The notes: generated by a model not told the origin, from the sequence alone. 64,000 bases of DNA from Enterovibrio sp. JCM 19048 (GCA_001310415.1 BAXE01000006.1:184242-248241); one strand, 5' to 3'. Positions 19,938-35,692 are shown, counted from the first letter of the stretch. Numbers and translations are program-made.

Positions 19938-21515
19938 ATGTCTGAAAAAGCGAAAAGCGGGATCAATCGCCGCCATTTTATCGCGGGCACAGCCGCCGCG
20001 TCCGGCACCTGTTGTTGGGCGGTGTTGCACCAGCTTTGCGCGGGGCGATACCAACCGCCCTTCAATGCCTTATGGAGTCGCCAGTGGTGATGTTTCGCAG
20101 GGGCAAGCCATGATTTGGTCATCGGCAGATTCCCCAGCAGATGTGGGTCGACGTTTCCTACTACGAAGATTTTCGCAAGTTCATCTCGCTGCAAGGCCCG
20201 AATGCGTTGGCTGAAACCGGCTTTGCCAGCAAACTTGCCCTTACCGATCTCGCGCCGGGGCAGAAGTGCATTACCGCGTGCGTTACCAGTCGCTAAAGGA
20301 TTGGCAGGTGTGGGGAGAGCCGGTTGTGGGCTCGTTCAGTACGCCTCCCGCCATTGCATCCAACATCCGTTTTCTTTGGTCAGGCGATACGGCAGGGCAA
20401 GGCTGGGGTATCAATGAGGAGTGGGGCGGGATGCGCATCTACGAAACCATGCGCCAGACCAAGCCGGATTTCTTCATTCACTGTGGTGACACCATTTACG
20501 CCGATGGCCCGATTCAGGCTGAAGTAAAATTGGACAACGGCGACGTGTGGAAAAACGTCGTGACGCCGGAGAAATCCAAAGTGGCGGAAACCTTGCAGGA
20601 GTTCCGTGGCAACTTTGCGTACAACCTGATGGATAAAAACGTGCGCGCCTTCAATCAGGAGGTGCCGATGATTGTGCAGTGGGATGACCATGAAACCGTT
20701 AACAACTGGTATCCGGCAGAAGTGTTGAATGACCCGCGTTACCAGAACGAACAAAGTGTCGCCCTGCTTTCTGCCCGCGCCCGCCGCGCCTTCTTTGAAA
20801 TGAACCCGATCCGCAGCTCGGCCACCGACCCTCAACGCATCTACGAAAATTCCATTACGGCCCATTGCTGGATGTGTTTGCCATCGACATGCGCAGCTAC
20901 CGTGGTGATAACGGTGCCAACAACCAGACCACGGCATCGGCTGAGACAGCGTTCCTTGGCAGCAAGCAGATTCTTTGGCTCAAGCAGCAACTGCTGGCCT
21001 CCAAAGCCACCTGGAAGGTGATTGCATCTGATATGCCCATAGGCATGATTGTTTATGACGACTGGAAGAACAAATCCACGTTCGAAAACCTTGCCAACGG
21101 CGATGGAGCGCCGAAAGGGCGTGAGCTGGAAATGGTTGAGTTGCTGCGCTTTATCAAACAGAACCGGATTGAAAACGTGGTCTGGCTGACAGCCGATGTG
21201 CACTACACCGCCGCCCATTACTACGACCCAAACAAAGCGCAGTTCCAGGATTTCACGCCATTCTACGAGTTTGTCTCCGGCCCCCTGAATGCCGGCACAT
21301 TCGGCCCCAACGACATGGATAACACCTTCGGCCCACAGGTGCTCTACAGCAAGCACCCTGAAGGCGGTAAGGTAAACCTGCCTCCTTCTGCCGGCTTGCA
21401 GTTCTTTGGTCAGGTCGATATCGATGCAGAATCAGAGGAAATGACAGTCACGCTGAAAGATTTGGCGGGAAGCAGCTTGTATTCGAAGAAATTGACGCCG
21501 GTTAAACAGGCGTAG
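19938..21515 (+). CDS. phoD: PhoD-type alkaline phosphatase, Tat-exported, frameshifted
   Basis: About 525 residues after repair. The start at 19938 opens a twin-arginine signal (NRRHFIAGTAAASG). The phosphodiesterase/phosphatase core follows: MPYGVASGDVSQGQAMIWS, HCGDTIYADGPI (metal-binding Asp), QWDDHETVNNWYP (the conserved DDHE signature), and WLTADVHYTAAHYY near the C-terminus. PhoD enzymes use Ca/Fe to hydrolyse phosphate mono- and diesters in the periplasm or outside, scavenging phosphate. Frame breaks occur near 20020, 20140, 20265 and 20860. A candidate Pho box at 19828-19845 would fit phosphate-starvation control. A clear terminator follows. The symbol is by family. Confidence 0.82.
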
Positions 21516-21540
21516 TGGGAAAGCGTTGCCTAAGCGAGAT

Positions 21541-21569
21541 AAAGGTGTGGTGTTTCATCACACCTTTTT
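21541..21569 (+). terminator. Terminator after phoD-like gene
   Basis: AAAGGTGTG and CACACCTTT form a 9-bp stem around a 9-base loop, followed by T residues; 25 bp past the stop. Confidence 0.85.
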
Positions 21570-21691
21570 CGCTGGTCTAAATTGTGGTTCTGGCAGATAG
21601 ACGCGATTTGTGTCAACGTCGTATTTTGATGCCGAAATGGGAGCCAACACCCCTAAAGGCAATCCCTACTTTCCTCTTGACGGACACTACT

Positions 21692-23755
21692 ATGTTGACA
21701 CCGGAAGTGCTGGTTGGCGCTATTTTAAACTACCTCTCCCAACCTGAGTCCTCACGAAAACTGACCTCAGAACAACTTGAATGGTTTCGGGATCCTGAAA
21801 ATGTATTTGGGTTGCTCTCAGTCGTGCTCAGTGTGCCTGATCATATTGCCAATGAAATGAGCGAAGGCATCTATCCGTGGGTGGATGCCGCAGTCAATGA
21901 GTTGGCGACGACGATGCGCAAGATGCCATCACCAGTAAAAACGGAAATTTGCGCAGCTCTCGAGCAGGTGATAGAAGAATTGGACGAAGAGGGTGTGCTT
22001 TGTGAGCGTATCTTTATGCATACCCTGACTTCTTTGAAACGCAATCAAATTTCCCTTTCGTTGGATGTGCCCGCATTAATGGCGAAAGACTACGGCGATA
22101 ATGTAGCGCCACTTTTTGCTGCTGAAGCCCCAGATTTTCATGACTTGTTAAGCTCAGACTCGATTGAGACTGGCTTTGACTTTTTTGAGTTGTTTGAACA
22201 AGGCGCATCACTTCTTCCGCCGGAAGCCTATCCTTCACTGTTCGGTGCGGCGCTGCAGTATTCATGGGGTGTCGATGCGCTGCTATTGATGACACAGTAC
22301 TTTGAAGAACCTGTTTCTCTGGCTTGCGCAGAACAGTTAGACGCTATGGAGCCCGAAAAATGGAAGGCGCTAACCCAACCTTCGTTGTTGACCTTGTGTG
22401 CTCGATTTAATCGCCACCCGTCAATTTCAGAGTTCTTTACCCGATGGCAAAAACAGGTAATGAAAGCAGGTAAAGCCAGTAAGCCTGTCAAAGTAAAAGC
22501 GCTCTATTCGACGCTGGTGGATGGCGCAGATTGCGTCAATATGATTGCTTCAATCAACCTCAATGGTGAACCTTGCACCTTGAGTTTCATGTTTGATTTC
22601 AATGTTGGGGTACGGGAAAGCCTTTTACATGTTGCGCCAGACTTTCAGTTAGTCAGTTTATCAAGCAAGTCAGCAACGAAGTTAGCTTCACCCAGCTCTC
22701 CCCAGATGCATTGGCATCCATACTGCCATGGGTGTTGTCAGTCAACGTGCAGCAGGGCACACCGGTAGACATTGCATCATTTTATTGGATATCAATGTTG
22801 CCTCCTGAATGGATAGCACCTCAACCATTTTCATTGGATTTTTGGTGTGGAGCACTTTCATTCGCACCGGATGCGAAACGACAGGAAATGCACCGCAAGT
22901 GGGGTGGACCCTATGACTCAATGCTAGGAAACTGGATAGCACCAGAGCCTGTCGTGTCCATCGCTAAAGAGGCAAAGGATCTCCTTCGCGGCTATTACTA
23001 CAAAGAACCCGTCCGCTTTCAGGCACGCCTTACTTATTGTGCAGCCGTGGCGGCATTGAGCAAGAAGCCCGATTTTCGAGCGCGTGACAAGTACCTAGAT
23101 ATGGCTTGTGCATTAGACGAAAAGGGCTGATACGGAAGACGTTCGATTTATTTGAATGGCTTGCTACTGAAAGTTTTAACGATTATCAGAATTACCTGGC
23201 AGACAGTTTACTCGAGCAACTGCCGCCGAAGATGGGATTGACGATAAAAGTGGAACTGGAAGGAGCACGTCCAAAGATTTGGCGGCGACTTCAGGTAAGC
23301 AATCAAGTGACCTTGCATGAGTTGGATTCTATATTGCAGGCAGCAATGGATGGGACTTTGAGCATAGCTCTGGGTTTGAACAGCATGGGCAATGGTTTGA
23401 CGAAGAACAAAGCGAGTTGCTGTGTGTCGGCCATCTGTTAGCCGAGGCAGGAGATAGCCTCAACTACGTCTACGATTTTGGCGACAACTGGCAGCACAAA
23501 ATTACGCTTGAAAAAGTGTCAACCAAAGCCAATAAAGTACCGAAAGTCTCAGCCGGCAATGGTGGCTGCCCGGCAGAGGATTGCGGAGGCATAGAGGAAT
23601 GGAATCATCTGTTAGCGATCCGCACACAATCTGAAATCGATGAGGAGGACTTGGAAAAACTTGAGTGGGCCAACTTGTTACCTGAAGATGATCTACCCGC
23701 ATTTGACAAGGTGGCAGCAAACGAAAGTCTTCAAGCGCTATTCTCCTACGAATAG
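21692..23755 (+). CDS. Plasmid pRiA4b ORF-3-like domain protein, frameshifted
   Basis: A protein of about 688 residues after repairing breaks near 22650, 23130, 23350 and 23415. The first 480 or so residues are an acidic helical region I do not recognise. The C-terminal 180 residues are a pRiA4b ORF-3-like domain (Pfam PF07929): VELEGARPKIWRRLQVSNQVTLHEL, then YVYDFGDNWQHKITLEKV, then a cysteine-containing CPAEDCGG loop. The function of this domain is unknown. It is common on plasmids and in accessory regions. The start at 21692 (MLTPEVLVGAI) begins the well-behaved sequence, though its ribosome-binding site is weak. It ends 258 bp before the hipA stop on the other strand; a stem TGCGGCGAC/GTCGCCGCA at 23777-23796 lies in that gap. 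Confidence 0.65.
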
Positions 23756-24013
23756 CGCCATCGCTGAAAGATGAGTTGCGGCGACTTGTCGCCGCACTTA
23801 CTAGCGATTCAAACCGATCCTAGTTTAATCAAAGTGGGTAACTCTCTTCTTTTCAAATCGAAGTGTCAGCTCTGGTCTGAACTAGCACATTTTAGCCTTG
23901 CAGCTCAGGTTGCCTTTTATGACATGTTTAAAACAACATTAAACTGAGTCTGGCTACGTGGCGCTTCAATGTCAGCACCACTTTTTACCTAGCCTCCGGA
24001 TGACTAGCGAGGC

Positions 24014-25418
24014 TTATAATAGTTCGCTCATTTCTGGGATATCTTCGGCAATTTCAATTAGGCGCTCGCACTGTTCTCGTGTCAGTTCTATGCAAAGTTC
24101 GATGTGACGGATCTCGTCCTTATCGATACCTTGGTTCACCGTATGTGCCAATGCGTCTTCTAATGAATTGAGGATAGCTTGGGCTGTATCACGAGTGTAG
24201 CTGGCCATTCTCTGCGGAGAGTACCCAATAAGAGCGCCGTATTCCGCCAAATCATAGCTGGTGATGGGATGCTGGAAATTTCCAATTGGTGGGTCTTGGA
24301 ACGTTTCACTTTCCCAATCTCCAATAGACATTGCAAAGTATTGAGGTTGGCTGTTTTCTCGGGCATCGCTGCTTGACGATCTTGTGCTCTGCTCATTGCG
24401 GCGAGTTCCCTCCTGAGCGATAGCTTCAATGTTGACCAAATCGTAGAATGGTGTAAGAGACAGTCCGCTTGTTGTCACAAAGTAGCTTATGTTTTTCCCG
24501 TGGGCGTCGTAATTAAGAGTGGCAAGGTTGAAGAGCATCCACTGAGTCAGACGGAAGTTCGTTTCAACCCGGTTGGAGGTTTCAATGGCAGCGAGGCGAG
24601 GGAATGAAACGCCGTCTCGCATGTATTTCCCGTCGCCATCATCGCCGTTCTGGCGTTCGTACTTATAACTCGGTGGGAGATTAGTTGCCTGACATCCATC
24701 TATCACATGTTTTCTGGCAACTGTGGTGCGGTCTTGAAAGAAAGCCCGGTCAAAACGTTCAATCGCGAGGGTTCGTGTGTTGCCAAATCGCAAGAGTTCC
24801 ACATTAGCGACGTCCATGCCAATGCGTTCCGCTAATGTCATGCAAAAAACTCATTCACAGCGATGCAGGGGGCTCTCCCGTTTTCGAACTTGAGGATGTA
24901 GTTAGAGCAAAGATCCCCTTCTCCAAACCCCCATTCATCATTGTTCCGTAACAAGTTCAGTTTGCTTTGTACGCCAGCGACAGATAGTCGGATTTTGCCG
25001 TCCCAAAAAACTAATGGATCCATGCTGTGCTCAAGACGTCTGGCTAACTCATCTTCGGGCACAAGGCGAAAGCTTGTCTCTATAGGTTGTGCTTCCGAGT
25101 CGCGAAATGATAATGCTCCTGATGTTTCTGCGCCCATCGCGCGCACTAGGCCGAACGTATTGTTTCTAGAAATTGTCGTGCTTTCGCATAGCTGCCGGAG
25201 AGAGTCTCCTTCTGGCAATAGATTTCTGAGGTAGTTTTCAATGCTGCGAGAAGGCGCGCTGTCATCAAAGGGTATGTGCGGGGAAATAGGGAAGCTACCT
25301 GCTTCCATCTCTCTTCATAGCGAAACGAAAATTCAGTTTCGGTGCCTACAGGCAGGGACAGTGTGCCGACCTTGGTGTTTTTGCCTATATAAATATCCAA
25401 GGTTTGAGTTCTATTCAT
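24014..25418 (-). CDS. hipA: HipA-family serine/threonine kinase toxin, frameshifted
   Basis: About 468 residues after repairing breaks near 25300 and 24842. The N-terminal couple_hipA part (LDIYIGKNTKVGTLSLPVG) is followed by the P-loop-like SVAGVQSKLNLL and by the kinase catalytic motifs NYDAHGKNIS (catalytic Asp and metal-binding Asn) and LTPFYDLVN. HipA proteins phosphorylate translation factors or tRNA synthetases and cause growth arrest until countered by HipB. The start at 25418 has a GAGGAAG site eight bases upstream. The upstream HTH gene is currently in the same frame, which would make a HipB-HipA fusion, but one extra A in the run near 25445 makes the HTH gene stop in the sequence ATGAATAG, overlapping this start. 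Confidence 0.82.
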
Positions 25419-25700
25419 ACCAACGTCTTCCTCTGTGAGCTTTGTTTTCAGTTTTTTGTTTGAAGAGCCAAGTAGCGCGGCAATGTCGACAATCTTTAAA
25501 GACAATCCAAGCAAGTCCAAGACGGTTAGCAGGTTAGAAAGCGTGACGTTAGCATCACCTTTTTCCATTCGCATTATGGTTCGCCGTGAGAGGTCGGCTT
25601 TTTCAGCGAGATCCTCTATGCGCCAAGTCAACTGAGTGCGCTTGGCGCGGATCGCTAGGCCTAACGTGATCATGTTGAATTCAACATTCAGGTTTGGCAT
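25411..25700 (-). CDS. hipB: HipB-like HTH antitoxin
   Basis: A DNA-binding antitoxin of about 96 residues with an XRE-type helix-turn-helix: LGLAIRAKRTQLTWRIEDLA, then KADLSRRTIMRMEKGDANVT. The tail after residue 70 is lysine rich. As printed there is no stop before hipA. I place the end at the TAG inside ATGAATAG (25411-25413), which is reached if one A is missing from the AAAAAA run near 25445; the classical overlap with hipA supports that. The start at 25700 has GGAA eight bases upstream; an internal ATG at 25673 is the alternative. HipB binds HipA and represses its own operon, and three related palindromes lie upstream at 25731-25906. Confidence 0.72.
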
Positions 25701-25730
25701 TTGGTTCCGCTTTTACTGCTTTTCCTTTTC

Positions 25731-25756
25731 TTTTAAGTGACATATATGGCTATTAA
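25731..25756. promoter_or_regulatory. Operator-like palindrome 1, nearest hipB
   Basis: TTTTAAGTGACATATATGG followed by CTATTAA is a degenerate version of the perfect palindrome at 25881-25906. It sits about 31 bp upstream of the hipB start, where a repressor would block the promoter. Confidence 0.5.
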
Positions 25757-25786
25757 TTGGTTTTGCCCCAAGGCTTTTTCTATATG

Positions 25787-26332
25787 TTAAATATAAGGCA
25801 CTTTAAGAGGTATTGGGACAGTAGAATCGTCAAAAGTGACAAATATGACACATGACAGGTGTGTGAAGGTTGATTGTGTTTTTAAGTGCCAAATATGGCA
25901 CTTAAAACTGCGGTCGCACAGTGATTCTTCGCTAGCAAACACGCGCCAACTGGTTTTGGCGGATTGGTAAGATTCACTGTGGCAAGGTACGTAGTCGGCT
26001 TTGTTGATTCGGTACTCAAGGTTGATGCGTGTTATAACGGCAAACAAACAAGCGGTGGCGACTATGCATCCGATGGTTTTCCACCACCTTCCGTAGCTCT
26101 GGGGGTTCCTTTTGGGGTGAGTCATTTGGTGGACGCCAGTTGCGATGATCCTGGCCATCAAAAAGGGGGTGGTAACCAGCACTGCATGGTTTATCAGTGA
26201 CAACAGCTTTACCTTATCAGGCAGCGCAGTGAAGGGTTGTATAATTGCGTCAAGGAAGCCCAACGCAAAGCAAGCCGCACCAATTGCTGCCGACAGTGCG
26301 ATAGTGAGTAGTTGCATAGTTCGATGATTCAC
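25787..26332 (-). CDS. Small membrane protein, candidate immunity protein
   Basis: 181 residues as printed. The start is a GTG at 26332 or the ATG at 26317 (MQLLTIALSAAIGAACFALG). There are three or four hydrophobic segments (residues 8-33, 45-65, 85-100). The sequence up to about residue 137 (ending ASEESLC) resembles small DUF1240-type membrane proteins in length and in its Cys-rich end (YVPCHSES...SLC). This resemblance is from memory and weak. The remaining 40 residues run through two operator-like palindromes and look non-coding, so a lost stop near 25910 is likely. It begins 2 bp after the stop of a toxin-like fragment, the usual place for an immunity gene. Confidence 0.5.
   Translation of the reverse strand: MNHRTMQLLTIALSAAIGAACFALGFLDAIIQPFTALPDKVKLLSLINHAVLVTTPFLMARIIATGVHQMTHPKRNPQSYGRWWKTIGCIVATACLFAVITRINLEYRINKADYVPCHSESYQSAKTSWRVFASEESLCDRSFKCHIWHLKTQSTFTHLSCVIFVTFDDSTVPIPLKVPYI
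25832..25854. promoter_or_regulatory. Operator-like palindrome 2
   Basis: AAAAGTGACAAATATGACAC, then ATG, keeps the AAGTG-x-CAAATATG-x-CAC framework of the palindrome at 25881-25906 with G/A changes in both arms. Its centre is 100 bp from palindrome 1 and 50 bp from palindrome 3. Confidence 0.5.
25881..25906. promoter_or_regulatory. Operator-like palindrome 3, perfect arms
   Basis: Arms TTTAAGTGCCA and TGGCACTTAAA are exact reverse complements around AATA. The sequence falls within the printed 3' end of the small membrane-protein gene at 25787-26332, which suggests that gene may in fact stop earlier. Confidence 0.6.
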
Positions 26333-26334
26333 TG

Positions 26335-26803
26335 TTAATTCGCCTTTAATTGTTCCACCAGCGCATCCGATATCCCATAGTTGTCATCTAAAGCAGAGAG
26401 TATTTGGTTAGCAGCGAATGTCACAACTGCAAATGTAGTCCAACCGACTACTATTGGAACGCTGAATAATGCAGTAATACCTACTGCTGCAAGAGTGCCT
26501 ATCCGGTGGAAAGAAAGCTTTTTGTCACGTCACTGGCAGTTCTTCCGATGAAGTCACTCAACATTCTATCGTCCCGCAAAATAGTATCTACTGCGTTCAC
26601 TGCGACGGAGAATATGATATCTACCACGAGTCCAACAGAGAGTATTTGTCTCGCCATATTCTTGGTGCCTAAACCAAGTTGGACAATAGCGGGGTTATTT
26701 GCTTTCCAGCGATTCTCTTTGGCCAGCGTTTTGAGGTGGATGTCATAGTTTCTGATGCCATGGACTTTTCAACGCCCAAATAAAGTGTCGGCTGCGCGAA
26801 ACT
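26335..26803 (-). pseudogene. C-terminal fragment of a membrane-active toxin (T6SS effector-like)
   Basis: Two frames joined near 26500 (after FLSTG) encode about 145 residues with no proper start. The first part reads HGIRNYDIHLKTLAKENRWK and QLGLGTKNMARQILSVGLVV; the end reads LAAVGITALFSVPIVVGWTT then ALDDNYGISDALVEQL. Two hydrophobic hairpin-like segments followed by a short LDDxxGIxxxLVExL tail are what I associate with the C-terminal membrane-disrupting domains of T6SS effectors (VasX/BTH_I2691- or Tme-like). The upstream frame continues as ISFAQPTLYLGVEKS up to the end of the ClbS-like gene, where the N-terminus is missing. I read it as a decayed orphan toxin tail, with its candidate immunity gene 2 bp behind. 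Confidence 0.45.
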
Positions 26804-26808
26804 TATTC

Positions 26809-27324
26809 TTAGTTGTTATGCGAATTCTCGATTGAACGCCGAACTTTTGTACGCATATTTTTCATAGGTGATGATGTATTAAACTGAATCATGCGCCCCA
26901 AAGTCCATTGTTCATACCACGCAACACCATACAAATCATGGTCACTTAAGCTTGAAATGAGTAAAAGTATCTCGTTAACCGTAGACTCAAGCTCAATGAG
27001 TAAATCATCATATTTCCACTCACGATACTCTTCGTGGAAGCTTTCAGCGAGTGAGCCTAATTGGTTCCATTTGTAACCAGTTTCCGGGAAATCAACATGT
27101 TGGTTTTGAGATCTTAAGTGATACCATTTAAGAACGAGTCTTCCCCAACCAATCAAGTAAGCAACTGTATCACTAACGCTAATGGCTGTACCTTTGACGT
27201 TTCCCTCTACTCCAGGTTTACGAGCGTTGTTTTCCGGAATTGAACGATAGTCAGCCATAAGTTTCGGAAATATTGAGTTTATAGCTAACTCCAATTCATC
27301 CTTATTTCTTGGCACAGAAGACAT
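26809..27324 (-). CDS. ClbS/DfsB-like four-helix bundle protein
   Basis: 171 residues from the ATG at 27324 (MSSVPRNKDELELAINSIFP), chosen because GGAGAT precedes it. It matches the ClbS/DfsB family well: EGNVKGTAISVSDTVAYLIG, DFPETGYKWNQLG, WTLGRMIQFNTSSPMKNM. ClbS of the colibactin island protects DNA from colibactin, but most relatives have no known role. I recall close homologues as common gene cassettes in Vibrio chromosomal integrons. It starts just after an attC-like 3' end (27339-27345), as a cassette gene would. Intact. Confidence 0.75.
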   Translation of the reverse strand: MSSVPRNKDELELAINSIFPKLMADYRSIPENNARKPGVEGNVKGTAISVSDTVAYLIGWGRLVLKWYHLRSQNQHVDFPETGYKWNQLGSLAESFHEEYREWKYDDLLIELESTVNEILLLISSLSDHDLYGVAWYEQWTLGRMIQFNTSSPMKNMRTKVRRSIENSHNN

Positions 27325-27338
27325 TTTGATCTCCATTC

Positions 27339-27390
27339 ACCTAACTTTGCAGTAACGGGCGCTGTCCAAACCGCCCAAACTGCTTTAATC
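27339..27390 (-). repeat. attC-like recombination site (candidate)
   Basis: On the minus strand the segment ends in GTTAGGT, a match to the attC core GTTRRRY, 15 bases before the ClbS-like ATG. Just before it, GCAGT-x2-GGGCG and CGCCC-x3-ACTGC pair as an imperfect stem with a 10-base loop (27349-27383), the kind of hairpin attC sites form. A clear partner R box close by is missing; GTTCAAC at about 27500 fits RYYYAAC but would make a site of about 150 bp. Confidence 0.35.
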
Positions 27391-27496
27391 CCTTGTATTC
27401 ACAAAACTTTGAAAATTTGCCGCATTGACAAAGCATCCCGTTCATAGCCTTGCTATATGAACCAATAAATAATCGCAATCAACTCAAAGTAAAAAG

Positions 27497-27751
27497 TCAG
27501 TTGAACAAAACCGTTTCACAATAGCTGACCGCCTTAGTCGCAGAAGGAATACCTCGTTTGCAATCTTTGGGGGTCATTACTCTAGTGTTAACACTTGTGG
27601 ATTTGATCTCTGATAACAAAGAAGGAATCATATCTCGCAACAATTGGTCATCTGTTTTGGCGTAAGCTTTGCTCAATTTATTGCATATTGTTTGTTTGGA
27701 GGCGAGCATTCCTAAAGCTTCCAACACTTCCTGATGATAAATGGTGTTCAT
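27497..27751 (-). CDS. Hypothetical 84-residue protein
   Basis: Mostly helical and basic, with two cysteines near residues 23 and 63 and a third near 78; no signal peptide or membrane segment. I do not recognise a family. It lies between the ClbS-like gene and a bidirectional terminator, reading the same way as the ClbS-like gene, and could be another cassette gene. A ribosome-binding site is weak (GAGAATCAAAGT before the ATG). Low confidence that it is expressed. Confidence 0.4.
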   Translation of the reverse strand: MNTIYHQEVLEALGMLASKQTICNKLSKAYAKTDDQLLRDMIPSLLSEIKSTSVNTRVMTPKDCKRGIPSATKAVSYCETVLFN

Positions 27752-27790
27752 ACTTTGATTCTCAGTTCATATAACAATTTATTAGATCCA

Positions 27791-27827
27791 AAAGTGGGGT
27801 ATTTAAACACCCCACTTTGGGTTTTTT
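27791..27827. terminator. Bidirectional terminator after the EamA gene
   Basis: AAAGTGGGGT and ACCCCACTTT form a perfect 10-bp stem around ATTTAAAC. T runs follow on both strands (six on plus, four on minus). It lies 16 bp beyond the repaired stop of the EamA transporter gene. Confidence 0.8.
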
Positions 27828-27842
27828 ACGCATCAGAAACTC

Positions 27843-28760
27843 TCAAATTGGAATCTGACAGATTGCGTCCTGACGAATCCATTTATCAGTGGCTTTCCCA
27901 AGCTTTGGCGCCCGCATCACCAAAATACGGCCAAGGCACACACGGCGAAGCCGAGAATAGTGGCGGTTGAAAAGGCTTCATCAAAGAATAGCCAGCCCTG
28001 GATAGCGGTGACTGGCGGAACCAGGTAAATCACCGAGGTGACTTTCGATGCCGCGCCTTGCCCTACCATGTAAAGATACAAAAGCACCGCCACCACAGAG
28101 AGCGCCAGTACCGACCATGCCATGGTGAGGATGAAAGTCAGCGACCAAGTGACATGGAAGCCTTCCACCAACCAGGCCAGTGGCAGGAAGAAAATGCCCG
28201 CCGCGACATATTGCCACATGGCGCAGGCCACCAAATCCACACCCTGACAGAAGTGCTTCTGGTAAAGGGTGCCAAGGGTGATACCGATAAGCGCCGAGAA
28301 TACAAAGAGGTACGCATAAAACGGTTGCGCGTCGGCGTTCCAGCTCATCTTGCCTTGCACGACAAGCCCAATACCCACAATACCGGCCACCAGACCCAGC
28401 CATTGGGTGATATTCAGGCGTTCGCTGGACAAGCTGATCACAATCAGCGCAGTCAGGATGGGCTGGAAGCCGACCAACAGGGAGGAGAGCCCCGCTGGCA
28501 TACCATAGCTTATCGCCGCAAATACACCGCCAAGGTAGAAACCGTGGATCATCAACCGAGGCCAACACATGGAGCAAGGTCTTGCCTTTTGGCATCACCG
28601 GTCGCATCACGGCGAGGATCACCGCAAACACCAGCACGTTAAGCACCATACGGATAAACAAGAAAGTGGCGGCGTCGGCATAAGGCAGGCCAAATTTGGC
28701 ACCGATAAAGCCTGTGCTCCACAGTAAAACAAAGATAAAGGGGATAGCCCTTTTAAACAT
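27843..28760 (-). CDS. EamA/DMT family exporter, frameshifted
   Basis: About 305 residues after repairing breaks near 28560 and 27920. Two EamA repeats of five helices each are visible: AIPFIFVLLWSTGFIGAKFG at the N-terminus, and a second domain beginning near AYLFVFSALIGITLGTLYQK. The end becomes LGKATDKWIRQDAICQIPI after the second repair, with its stop at 27843. DMT exporters move amino acids and other small metabolites out across the inner membrane; the substrate is unknown. It stands alone between the accessory region and the permease pair. Confidence 0.78.
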
Positions 28761-28890
28761 GATGCGACGTCCTTGCGCGGGGTGATGGAAATACTACTTG
28801 GCGAAGAATGATTAAAACGTATTCAGTGTGTCACAACAAGAAAAGTATTGGGTGAGGACAAAGAGAATTCACATGTGTGGCAATAACAAA

Positions 28891-28912
28891 ACAGCGCCCG
28901 GAGGCGCTGTTT
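28891..28912 (-). terminator. Terminator after the first permease gene
   Basis: AACAGCGCC and GGCGCTGTT form a 9-bp stem with loop CGGA, followed on the minus strand by TTTG; 20 bp past the stop. Confidence 0.75.
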
Positions 28913-28932
28913 AAATGGGATGCTTATTTGTA

Positions 28933-30367
<1,435 letters not shown>

Positions 30368-30441
30368 CTAGCATTTCTTATTTTTGTCGTTGGTTATAGC
30401 GAAGCCCCCAATGAAGATCCCTACGGGAGGCTTGGATATAA

Positions 30442-30466
30442 CGGCAGGGAAATGCTTTCCCTGCCG
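30442..30466 (-). terminator. Hairpin after the second permease gene
   Basis: CGGCAGGGAAA and TTTCCCTGCCG form a perfect 11-bp stem with a 3-base loop, just past the stop at 30475. The T run after it on the minus strand is poor (TTATAT), so it may only reduce read-through into the next permease. Confidence 0.6.
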
Positions 30467-30474
30467 CGGGTGTG

Positions 30475-31932
<1,458 letters not shown>

Positions 31933-31991
31933 TCACGTTATATGTAGGTGTCGATACTGTTCGTGTTTGCGGTATTGCTATCGTTCATCTG

Positions 31992-32026
31992 AAGGACTGG
32001 CAGCCAAAGCTGCCGTCCTTTTTTTT
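31992..32026. terminator. Hairpin terminator between ebgC and the permease gene
   Basis: AAGGAC-T-GGCAGC and GCTGCC-GTCCTT pair with one bulge around CAAA. The T run follows on the plus strand, but the stem lies 22 bp past the ebgC stop and probably acts on that message as well. Confidence 0.65.
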
Positions 32027-32047
32027 GTTTTGTACAGAGGGTTGTTT

Positions 32048-35613
<3,566 letters not shown>

Positions 35614-35673
35614 TCAGGGGGCCGACGTTCTTATGACAAAAAAGATATTGGGTGTCTCTGGGGTGTAGATATA

Positions 35674-35692
35674 AGTAAAAGTTTTACTAAAA
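35674..35692 (-). promoter_or_regulatory. Operator-like palindrome upstream of ebgA
   Basis: AGTAAAA and TTTTACT flank a single base (35674-35688). The minus-strand 14-mer TTTTAGTAAAACTT (35679-35692) is repeated exactly at 37013-37026 upstream of ebgR. The site is about 90 bp from the ebgA start, as expected for a LacI-family operator. Confidence 0.6.

Noticed and set aside
28058..28642. A 194-codon plus-strand open frame.
   Set aside because: Antisense to the EamA exporter; the protein is dominated by His, Gln and Arg, typical of a reverse reading of a membrane protein.
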